Shown in pieces: positions 1 through 7,195 of a stretch of 60,981 bases of DNA. Numbering within the stretch: the stretch's first letter is position 1; each line of letters begins with the position of its first letter. Location of the stretch: contig NZ_CALERY010000019.1 in assembly GCF_937906905.1 (NCBI RefSeq), positions 1-60,981 of the forward strand. The letters are read 5' to 3'. Made by a program: the position numbers and the translations under genes. The notes under the pieces are model-generated. The model was given only the letters and a program-made list of their open reading frames with translations, made no database searches and was not told where the DNA came from. The stretch comes from an uncultured Helicobacter sp. (GTDB lineage Bacteria; Campylobacterota; Campylobacteria; Campylobacterales; Helicobacteraceae).

Positions 1-67
1 GGGGATTACGCATAATGCTTCTGTAAGGTGGCATTACTTTTTTTAATGCCTAAAGCGATTCAGCTTT

Positions 68-152
68 GGGTGAGCAATGCGCGTGATTTTGCAAATTTCG
101 GGCGGTCATTACCGCTTAGGTAACTCCCACCCAAAATTTGCAAAAAGCACCC
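68..152. repeat. Large imperfect palindrome (REP-like)
   Basis: Arms 87-102 and 130-145 are complementary at 15 of 16 positions. An inner 4-bp stem (CGGT/ACCG, 103-114) lies between them and an outer GGGTG/CACCC pair (68-72 with 148-152) flanks them. The shape suits a cruciform or an RNA hairpin. No coding function is evident. Confidence 0.55.
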
Positions 153-363
153 ACAGCCCCACCGCAAATCTTAGAATCGTTTTACTCTCAAAATTTGCTT
201 CAACCCTAGAATCCTTTGGTTGCTTTTTTAGATTTCTTACTTCAACCCTAGAATCCACTTTTCACATTTTTAGCTTTTCTTAGATTTTAGACTTTCATTT
301 TTTAGCATTTTTATATTTCTTACTTAATCCCAGAATCCATTTTTTGTAAAAACGCCATTTATC

Positions 364-402
364 CGTCATTGCGAGCGGTGCTTACACCGCGTGGCAATCC
401 AT
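364..402. repeat. REP-like palindrome (CGTCATTGCGAG...GTGGCAATCC type)
   Basis: A GCGGTG/CACCGC stem (375-380 and 385-390, loop CTTA) is flanked by ATTGC/GCAAT (368-372 and 394-398). The outer words GTCATTGCGAG and GTGGCAATCC resemble a dispersed intergenic repeat type I recall from several bacterial phyla. Family membership is inference. Confidence 0.5.
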
Positions 403-540
403 AAGCAACAACAAAACAACATACAAGCTCAAACCATGAATCGTTTGCTAGCTTTTTTAGAATTTAGATTCTTCACATTTCTAGCTTTTCCTAGAATCTA
501 CAAGAGTAGAATCTAGCGTCCAAACTACCATACTAAAATG

Positions 541-2985
541 CTAAAACTGATATGAGAATCCAGCATTGACTCCTAGCGCATGAAGCCCAGCAAATGCGCG
601 GGTATAGAAAATCTCTGCTGAGATTGTATTGCGCGCGAACTGATATTGCCCCTGCACGCCGAGCGAGAGTTTGTCATCATAAGGCAGTGTGAGCGGGATA
701 CTCGTGCTGCCAAGCTCTAGGAGTGCTTGGCGCTTGGTATTATACAAATGCGGCTCATAATCCAGCCGTGCGGTGATGATTCCTATCTGCCTAGCCCTTG
801 GTGCAAATGCAAAGCCCCCCTGCACGCCGAGATTGACATTGACCATATAGTCTTGATAGCCTTGTAATGTAGTGCTAACAAGCGTGCCACTTTGCGTGAT
901 AGAATCCTGCCAGAAGAGATAGTGTCGCATGCCGACATAGGGCTTGATAAACATCGATTTCATATAGATTCTCCACCCGACTGCAAGCTCGCCCATGAGT
1001 CGTTGGGCTAAGAAATTTGCACGAGAGTCTGCATTCGTCTCTGCGAGCTTTAGTGAGTGCTGTGCTTCAAATAGCCCTAGTGAGCCAAGCAGCCCCATAT
1101 CCAGCTCAAGCCCACCCCACGCGATCGTATCACTAAGCGAAAGCCCAAAGGCTTGATTGCTGCTTTTAGTCGCGGAGCTTGTGAGACTCTGTGCAAGCGT
1201 GCTTGTGAGAAACGAAAACCCTATCCGCAGAGTATGCCTACTAGCACGCGCGCTCCCACCAATCTCCGCTCCACCAAACCCACCAGCACCATATTTGCCA
1301 AATGAACCCCCGCCAATCGCGCGCACATCAAGCCCAAATCGCTTAGTATAAGCATAGCTAGGCGCAGTGAATGGGGAGTTTTGGTATGGGGCATAGCCCC
1401 TTGGGGTAGGGTAGCCGCGGGATTTGCGATATGGGGTAGTGGCTAGAGCATAGTGTGGAAGGGTGTTTGTGAGGCGTGCTAGGATTTGGGGCGTAAGTGG
1501 TGTGGCAGTGGTGTGCGTGGATTGGATAGATTCTAGTGCGGCGATGGGTGTGGTGATATTTTCACTCTGGAGGGTATGGAGTGAATCTTGTGCCAGGCTT
1601 GTGAGCTCGCGACTCCCACCATAGCCATAAATCGTGCCTTTTTGCGCGCCAGTAAGCATAGAATCTAGCGCGCCAATCATCAGCCCCTCTTCATGTGAAA
1701 GCCCTGCGCGGAATGTATCTATGGCGCTTGTGTTTGGTGTGATTTCTAGCGCGGTGCTAGAATCCACAAGATCAAAGCTCAAAAACTCCTGCGAGCCTGA
1801 CTGAGGGAGCACAGCGATAGAGCCGTTACCGCTAAGCGTGCCTTGTAGGAAAATATGCTTGCCAAATGTCGCGCCTGTGGGGTCGATGATGATTGCACCA
1901 GAGTTTGCCACATCACCCTTGATAGTGCCAAACTTCCCTTCATACGCACCAATCCTAATCGTGCTGCCAGCAAGATTTTGCACGCCGCCTTTGACATCAA
2001 GCACGCTGCCATAGAGATTGATACTAGAGTCTTTGGGATTACGCCACTCGCCACCTGCCATAGGCTCGCCCCCGCGCTGGGAGATAAGCGCGCCTGTGAT
2101 TGTCATGCTTCCGCCATAGAGCGTGAGATCCCCACCACCACCAAATGCCGGGTCAAATGCGTTAAATCCACCGCTTGCCCCTGAAGTATCTACGGCGTTT
2201 TGCGTATCGCCGCCATTATGGAAGTCGCCATCAATAGTGATTGTGCCATTTTCGCTGATGAAATGAGCCGTAGTGGTGTAGTCGTTTGGTATGTCTCCCC
2301 GCATAGCACCGACATTATACACATTGCCATGTAGCGTGATTGTGCCCTCGTGATTATAGAGGCGATCTTGGAATCTAATTGCCTTTTGCGCTTCGATAGT
2401 GAGCTTGCTGCCTTGCTGCAAACTTATCTCACCATCATGGATAAATAGCCGAAGCTGCGTAAAATTTGCCTGGGCATTTTGAGAGAGAATAAGCGTCGCA
2501 CCCTCTCCAAAGCGCACTTTTGACTCTCCGCCGTATTCACTTGCCTGGGGGTTTATGATGGGTTTATCGCTTAAAATCGCGCTAAAAAAGCTCCCCGATC
2601 CCACCACCAGCGCGCTAGCTTTGCCAAAAGAAAGCGTATGATAGCCTAGTAGGGCGACTTTAGCTTCATCTTGGAGCTGGATTCTGCTTGCTTCAAAATG
2701 CGTAGTAGAGTCATTTGCGCTTAGTGTGTAGGTCGCGTTGGGTGCGCCAGAGATACTAAAGCCCTGTGTGGTGAAAAATGTTTGCTCCCCATTGCCAGCA
2801 GTGGAGATTGTTTTATCCTGGCGATCAATACCTGGTAAAAGTGAGATAGAGGGCGGGATTTGGGTGAGATTCTGTGCATGCAGCATGCCAGAGAGCGAGA
2901 CAAAAACAAAAGCAGAGCAAAACACTTGGGAAAAAGCATAAAAACAAGTGATGTCTCGCAAGCGAGCTAGCAGGATTTGGCACAT
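541..2985 (-). CDS. Autotransporter-type outer membrane protein
   Basis: This 814-residue protein starts with a basic segment and a long hydrophobic stretch ending near LHA-QN, which looks like a Sec signal peptide. The middle (about 50-480) is a Gly/Asn/Thr-rich passenger with short repeated strands of the beta-helix type (GSMTITG, GTITIDGDF). The last 270 or so residues look like an autotransporter beta-barrel, alternating polar and aromatic strands and ending in the terminal Phe typical of outer membrane barrels (FSYQF). It should be exported and anchored in the outer membrane; adhesion or surface exposure is inferred. The start lies 2 bp after the rplI stop, so the two genes may be co-transcribed. 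The linker between passenger and barrel (about 480-560) is rich in residues written by the AGAATC word. The substrate or receptor cannot be read from sequence. Confidence 0.75.
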   Translation of the reverse strand: MCQILLARLRDITCFYAFSQVFCSAFVFVSLSGMLHAQNLTQIPPSISLLPGIDRQDKTISTAGNGEQTFFTTQGFSISGAPNATYTLSANDSTTHFEASRIQLQDEAKVALLGYHTLSFGKASALVVGSGSFFSAILSDKPIINPQASEYGGESKVRFGEGATLILSQNAQANFTQLRLFIHDGEISLQQGSKLTIEAQKAIRFQDRLYNHEGTITLHGNVYNVGAMRGDIPNDYTTTAHFISENGTITIDGDFHNGGDTQNAVDTSGASGGFNAFDPAFGGGGDLTLYGGSMTITGALISQRGGEPMAGGEWRNPKDSSINLYGSVLDVKGGVQNLAGSTIRIGAYEGKFGTIKGDVANSGAIIIDPTGATFGKHIFLQGTLSGNGSIAVLPQSGSQEFLSFDLVDSSTALEITPNTSAIDTFRAGLSHEEGLMIGALDSMLTGAQKGTIYGYGGSRELTSLAQDSLHTLQSENITTPIAALESIQSTHTTATPLTPQILARLTNTLPHYALATTPYRKSRGYPTPRGYAPYQNSPFTAPSYAYTKRFGLDVRAIGGGSFGKYGAGGFGGAEIGGSARASRHTLRIGFSFLTSTLAQSLTSSATKSSNQAFGLSLSDTIAWGGLELDMGLLGSLGLFEAQHSLKLAETNADSRANFLAQRLMGELAVGWRIYMKSMFIKPYVGMRHYLFWQDSITQSGTLVSTTLQGYQDYMVNVNLGVQGGFAFAPRARQIGIITARLDYEPHLYNTKRQALLELGSTSIPLTLPYDDKLSLGVQGQYQFARNTISAEIFYTRAFAGLHALGVNAGFSYQF

Positions 2986-2987
2986 GG

Positions 2988-3434
2988 TTATGCTAGCTCA
3001 ACCACCTGCAACGCGAGATTTGCGCTAATTCCGGAGCCAAGCTTGATAAGCACGACAAACTCGCCTATATGTTTGATAGGCGTGGCGATGTCGATTTCTT
3101 TTTTATCGATGTGGAGATTATGCTGGGACTCTAGGGCATGGGCGATTTCGTCCTTGGTGATAGAGCCAAAAAGCGCACCATTATTTCCCTTTTTCTCCAG
3201 CACGACCTTGACAGATTCTAGGGATTTGGCAAGCGCCTTGCGGCGGGCAAGCTCTTGTGCTTCAAGCTCAGCTAAATGCTTTTGCTGGGCTTTGTATCTA
3301 TTGATAACTTCATTTGTGGCATGCTGGGCTTTGCCTTTGGCGATAAGGAAATTCTGCCCATATCCGTCTTTAACCTCTTTGACTTCACCCTTTTTGCCAA
3401 GCCCTTTGACATCTTCTAGTAGCAAAACTCTCAT
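2988..3434 (-). CDS. rplI: 50S ribosomal protein bL9
   Basis: A 148-residue bL9. The N-terminal MRVLLLEDVKGLGKKGEV and GYGQNFLI motifs bind 23S rRNA, and a long charged helix links to the C-terminal domain. The frame is open for another 46 codons upstream, but this ATG is preceded by AAAGGA and begins the conserved domain. In many bacteria bL9 belongs to the rpsF-ssb-rpsR operon; here it is about 13 kb away, alone upstream of an outer membrane protein gene. Confidence 0.95.
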   Translation of the reverse strand: MRVLLLEDVKGLGKKGEVKEVKDGYGQNFLIAKGKAQHATNEVINRYKAQQKHLAELEAQELARRKALAKSLESVKVVLEKKGNNGALFGSITKDEIAHALESQHNLHIDKKEIDIATPIKHIGEFVVLIKLGSGISANLALQVVELA

Positions 3435-3447
3435 ACATATCCTTTGG

Positions 3448-3453
3448 TATAAT
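3448..3453 (+). promoter_or_regulatory. Extended -10 promoter (TTGGTATAAT)
   Basis: TATAAT with upstream TTGG, identical in the core to the element before the Fur-family gene at 11384. It lies about 70 nt before the plus-strand metallopeptidase gene. No clear -35 is seen, as is common in Campylobacterota. On the minus strand it would be too close to the rplI start. Confidence 0.5.
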
Positions 3454-3519
3454 ATGGGCGTAATTGTAGCAGTAATGGCGCGCAAAGATTCCAAAGATTT
3501 TAGAAAGGCTATGTAGGCT

Positions 3520-4236
3520 GTGGCAGAAAAATGTGAAGAGATAATGCACCTAGATGATTTGGAGATTTTCATCTATCGCAAAAAAACCAAATACATGCGC
3601 CTACGCATTGGTCTAACACCCCCAAATCTCTCGCCAACCCTCATGGCAAACCTCGCGCAAAATCTATTTAAGCAAGCGCCCAAACCCCCATATATCAGCC
3701 TCACTTGCCCCAAAGTCGCTAGTGCAGAGCAGCTGCGTGCATTTGCCATGCACAATCTCCCATGGATACGCCAGACACGCGCCAAAATCGTGCAAAAAAG
3801 CCAGAGTCAGCAGGAGATCTTGGACGCACATGCGGGGGAGATTTTGCTATTTGGCGAGTGGGTGCCAGCTATGGGGCTGCGTGAGCTGCGGGGGATTCTA
3901 GGTAGCTATCTTGCCAAGCGCGTGCCAATGCTTGCAGAATCTATGGGGCTTAGGTTTAGTAAGCTTGGTGTGCGACTCTCGATCACGAGATTTGGTAGCT
4001 GCACGATTGATCGCTTGAGCTTCTCGATTTTGCTGGTGTTTGCGACAAGAGCGGAGATAGACTATGTCATTATCCATGAGCTAGCCCACATTGCGCACAG
4101 CAATCACTCGCCGCGATTTTGGGCATTGGTGGAATCCTACTGCCCTGGGTGCAAAATCGTGCGCAAAGGCTTGCGTGAAAAACATCGACTCATGTGTTTG
4201 CTGCTTGAACGCGCACGAAATATAGATGCTAAATAA
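3520..4236 (+). CDS. YgjP/SprT-like zinc metallopeptidase domain protein (DUF45)
   Basis: A 238-residue cytosolic protein. It carries the zinc motif HELAH followed by a third His in the HSPRFW segment, the usual order of the YgjP-like (M48-related, DUF45) family. The N-terminal half has the usual RKTKYMRLRI strand pattern. Known family members include a predicted metal-dependent protease and a YgjP protein reported as a nucleotide pyrophosphatase, so the substrate is open. The frame starts at GTG 3520; an ATG at 3544 (codon 9) with GAAGAG upstream is an equally good start. It is divergent from rplI and transcribed alone. Confidence 0.8.
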   Translation: MAEKCEEIMHLDDLEIFIYRKKTKYMRLRIGLTPPNLSPTLMANLAQNLFKQAPKPPYISLTCPKVASAEQLRAFAMHNLPWIRQTRAKIVQKSQSQQEILDAHAGEILLFGEWVPAMGLRELRGILGSYLAKRVPMLAESMGLRFSKLGVRLSITRFGSCTIDRLSFSILLVFATRAEIDYVIIHELAHIAHSNHSPRFWALVESYCPGCKIVRKGLREKHRLMCLLLERARNIDAK

Positions 4237-4240
4237 AACG

Positions 4241-4346
4241 GAATCTAGAGATTCTATAAGCTACAAAGCAAATCTGCTTGCCTGCTGCCTTTTATAGCCT
4301 TGTTTTAGCACATGCTATTGGCATGCTTACAAGCAGAGAATAGCAT
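4241..4346. terminator. Inverted repeats between convergent genes
   Basis: Between the convergent metallopeptidase and flgA genes lie GAATCT/AGATTC (4241-4254) and a perfect 8-bp pair (4312-4319 with 4339-4346). A bidirectional termination role is inferred from position. There is no long T run, so intrinsic termination is not certain. Confidence 0.35.
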
Positions 4347-4382
4347 TAAGCCTTTTCGAATTCTGCCTTGCTTGTCTAGAGT

Positions 4383-5093
4383 CTAAAAAATCTCTGCAGT
4401 TTTTTCATCAACCACCCTGGCGCGCAGGATTTTTTGCGTGGTGATGTTGCGCACCTTGATGATCTCGTTTTTCATGCCATGCTGGAGAGCTTGCACTTGG
4501 GTTTGGATTTGGAGATTTTGCTCTTTTAGTATGCCTGTGATGATATCGCCCTTTTGCACCAGAATCCGCTCTTTGACCTTATCTTCTGTGATGATTGTAT
4601 TAGGATTGATGATTGATCTGGCTGAAACCTTGCCTAGCATGTTTGGGGCAAGGAGCCTAAGCAGGCTGGAGTTTTTTACCATAGAAAACTCGGTGCGTGT
4701 GATTTGGGTGTTTTGCGTATCGATACTTGTATTGGTATTGATAATACTTTTAGCACGCAGGATTGTAATCTCTGCTTGAATGCTATAAGAAACTGGCACA
4801 GAGAGCATACCAGTGCCTTGGCGGATTTTGGCGATAAATGTGCCACTACCTTTTGCAAGGGCTGCTGGCGATAGGGAGGAGCAGACATTTGGTGGCTGGC
4901 AGCTTATGGGGACTTGAGCGGATTCTGGATAGTGGATAGTGATTTGACTAATGGCAATATCATGGGCTCGATAGGCTTTCTCATAGCTTTGTCGCACATG
5001 GCGCTTGATAGACTCCATATCACTGGCAAACACACCAGAATCTAGTAGCGCGCATATTGCAAGCGCCCATGCAGCACACCTCGCTCTCATCAT
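4383..5093 (-). CDS. flgA: Flagellar basal body P-ring formation chaperone FlgA
   Basis: A 236-residue secreted protein with an N-terminal signal peptide (hydrophobic AAWALAICALLDSGVFA). The C-terminal SAF-type domain runs over SARSIINPNTIITEDKV, VQKGDIITGI and GMKNEIIKVRN. FlgA is the periplasmic chaperone that helps FlgI assemble into the P ring of the flagellar rod bushing. The start overlaps the 3' end of uvrD by 4 bp (5090-5093), so translation is probably coupled. The neighbours serS, TPR protein and uvrD form a block I recall from H. pylori. Confidence 0.9.
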   Translation of the reverse strand: MMRARCAAWALAICALLDSGVFASDMESIKRHVRQSYEKAYRAHDIAISQITIHYPESAQVPISCQPPNVCSSLSPAALAKGSGTFIAKIRQGTGMLSVPVSYSIQAEITILRAKSIINTNTSIDTQNTQITRTEFSMVKNSSLLRLLAPNMLGKVSARSIINPNTIITEDKVKERILVQKGDIITGILKEQNLQIQTQVQALQHGMKNEIIKVRNITTQKILRARVVDEKTAEIF

Positions 5094-7192
5094 ACAAGCT
5101 CCACAAATTCTGCTAGCAGCACGCGCTCATTGCCACCAAAATTCACCCGCACGCGTGTATATGTGCCAGTTTTCTGCACTTCTTGCACCACTCCAAAGCC
5201 AAATATTTTATGCTTCACCGCCGCGCCTCTAGCAAGCTTTGTGCTTCCAGATGGTGTGTCGATAGCAATCTCATCACCAGAATCTACGCTAGAGCCCAAA
5301 GTGGATTCTGGGCTTGCGTCATAGATTCCCGCTTCTTTGATGAAGCGTGATATCCCCAAGCTCTCGCGCTTACCCTTGTAGAATCGAGAAAATGCGTGCG
5401 AGAGAAATAGCCTCTCTTTTGCCCTAGTGATTGCTACATAAGCTAGCCGCCGCTCTTCTTGTAAATCGCCCTCTTCACGCAGCAGGGGGAAAAAGCCTTC
5501 TTCACAGCCCACGATAAACACATAGTCAAACTCCAGCCCCTTAGAGCTATGCACGCTCATACAGCTCACACTCTCCCCTGCTTCTACATCAGTGCTAGAA
5601 GAAAGACTTAGCTCGTAGAAAAAGTCCTGCAACATGCAATGGGGGTTTTGCAAGAAAAAGTCGCGAAAATATCCATAGAACTCCTCAATATTCGCACGCC
5701 TATCAATATCATCATTGGCTACATTTTGCTCGCTTCGCAGTGCAAATATCTCATCAAATGTATCTAAAAAACCAAGCGCACTTTCTTCAAGTTTGGATTG
5801 TAGAATCTCTAAGGAGTCAAAAAGCCCTTGGAGTTGTTTTGTTTGTGTAGGGGAGAGTAAATGTGCAAGCTCGCCTTGCTTAAAAGCCGCATATACGCTA
5901 CAGCCAAGACTGCTCGCATGGGCAAAAAGCTTCTCCTGCGTAACCTTGCCTATGCCGCGTTTAGGGATATTGATAATGCGTGAGAGAGAGAAATCATCGT
6001 GAAAATCCATAATCACATGAAAATACGCCAAGACATCTTTAATCTCCGCTCTTTCATAGAATCTGGTTGCGCCGATGAGCTTGTAGGGGATTCTGGCGCG
6101 ATTAAAGCCCTCTTCAATGCTTCGCGAGAGTGCATTTAGTCGAAAAAGCACTGCAATGTCTTTGGGGCTTATGCCTTTTGCAAGCAGGGATTGAATAGTT
6201 TTGGCGATGAGATTGGCTTCTTGCACCTCATCAGCACTAGTGAGCAAGGTGATAGCCTCTCCGCTCCCGCGTGTGCTTGTAAGCTCTTTTCCCAGGCGTG
6301 CGCTATTGTGTGCGATAAGGGCATTTGCTGCACGCAGGATTGGCTCTCTGGAGCGGTAGTTTTGCGTGAGTGTGATTGTTTGTGCATCAAATATCTCTTC
6401 AAAATGCAAGATATGATCGATGTCCGCCCCACGCCAGCTATAAATACTTTGATCATCATCGCCTACGACGCAGAGATTATTGTGCGTGGTGCAGAGTTTG
6501 CGCAGGAGTGAAACTTGCAAGAAATTTGTGTCTTGATACTCATCGACCATGATGTATTGGTAGCGCTGGCTTACTTGGCGTGCGATGTCGGGATTAGACT
6601 CCAAGACTTGGTAGCTAAGCAGTAATAAATCATCAAAATCAAGCATATTGTTTTGCTCTAGGAATGTATTATAGAGCGCATAGGCATTGCTTAAAGCTTT
6701 ATAATTTTGGGTTTTGGCTTGGGCAAGAGCGGATTCTGGTGAGAGGATTTTGTTTTTGCACGAGGAGATGAAGCCAAGAATCTGCGCGGGCGAAAATTGC
6801 GCGAGGAGTGCTGGGTCAAGACGCTTTAGAATGCGCTTTTGATCATCAGTATCGATGAGGGTGAAAGTAGGCTTACGACCGAGGTGGTGGATATGCTCTT
6901 TTAGCAGCAGGAGACCAAATCGATGAAATGTGCAAAGCAATGGTGGATGTGCGATATCTCCGCCTAGCAGTCCAAGGGCTCGTGCGCGCATTTCGCCAGC
7001 AGCCTTGTTGGTAAATGTCAGTGTAAGTGTAGATTCTGGCGGAATCCCTATAGCCTTGATAAGATAGGCAAGGCGAGTGGTGATTGTTTTTGTTTTGCCA
7101 CTGCCTGCACCTGCGAGAATCAGCAGTGCGCCATCGATATGCTGTGCGGCTTTAGCTTGCTCGGGATTAAGCGAGGAGAGAATGGTATCCAT
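5090..7192 (-). CDS. uvrD: UvrD/PcrA-type ATP-dependent DNA helicase
   Basis: A 700-residue superfamily 1A helicase. Visible motifs are the Q-motif LNPEQAKAA, Walker A GAGSGKT, motif II DEYQDTN, motif III DDDQSIYSWRGA, motif IV QNYRS, motif V SSKGLEFDYVFI and motif VI VAITRAKERL. It unwinds DNA in 3'-5' direction in nucleotide excision and mismatch-type repair and replication restart. The C-terminal tail (from about residue 600) holds SPESTLGSSVDSGDE, which is encoded by a hairpin of two AGAATC words (5277-5311) just before the conserved C-terminal Tudor-like segment (FGFGVVQEV). It abuts the TPR gene upstream and overlaps flgA by 4 bp. Confidence 0.95.
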   Translation of the reverse strand: MDTILSSLNPEQAKAAQHIDGALLILAGAGSGKTKTITTRLAYLIKAIGIPPESTLTLTFTNKAAGEMRARALGLLGGDIAHPPLLCTFHRFGLLLLKEHIHHLGRKPTFTLIDTDDQKRILKRLDPALLAQFSPAQILGFISSCKNKILSPESALAQAKTQNYKALSNAYALYNTFLEQNNMLDFDDLLLLSYQVLESNPDIARQVSQRYQYIMVDEYQDTNFLQVSLLRKLCTTHNNLCVVGDDDQSIYSWRGADIDHILHFEEIFDAQTITLTQNYRSREPILRAANALIAHNSARLGKELTSTRGSGEAITLLTSADEVQEANLIAKTIQSLLAKGISPKDIAVLFRLNALSRSIEEGFNRARIPYKLIGATRFYERAEIKDVLAYFHVIMDFHDDFSLSRIINIPKRGIGKVTQEKLFAHASSLGCSVYAAFKQGELAHLLSPTQTKQLQGLFDSLEILQSKLEESALGFLDTFDEIFALRSEQNVANDDIDRRANIEEFYGYFRDFFLQNPHCMLQDFFYELSLSSSTDVEAGESVSCMSVHSSKGLEFDYVFIVGCEEGFFPLLREEGDLQEERRLAYVAITRAKERLFLSHAFSRFYKGKRESLGISRFIKEAGIYDASPESTLGSSVDSGDEIAIDTPSGSTKLARGAAVKHKIFGFGVVQEVQKTGTYTRVRVNFGGNERVLLAEFVELV

Positions 7193-7195
7193 GAT

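Larger units (their letters stand above)
1..540. other. Non-coding AT-rich intergenic region with repeats
   Basis: No convincing gene is present; a 68-codon open frame at 77-283 is low-complexity and lacks a ribosome binding site. The stretch holds a large imperfect palindrome (about 68-152), a second REP-like palindrome (364-402), short direct repeats ending in CCTAGAATCC or CCCAGAATCC (199-214, 241-256, 324-338) and seven copies of the AGAATC/GATTCT word (173, 208, 250, 332, 467, 493, 508). A small stem (30-36 with 44-50) lies at the left edge. It lies downstream of the minus-strand autotransporter gene. Confidence 0.7.

Noticed and set aside
77..283. 68-codon open frame in the left intergenic region
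   Set aside because: It reads low-complexity and word-repeat DNA, has no ribosome binding site and crosses the large palindrome. No protein family is evident.
199..338. CRISPR-like array in the left intergenic region
   Set aside because: The repeats are short (about 15 bp), inexact and unevenly spaced, and there are no cas genes.
1855..2184. 109-codon plus-strand frame opposite the autotransporter gene
   Set aside because: It is the antisense shadow of a long minus-strand gene with clear protein features.
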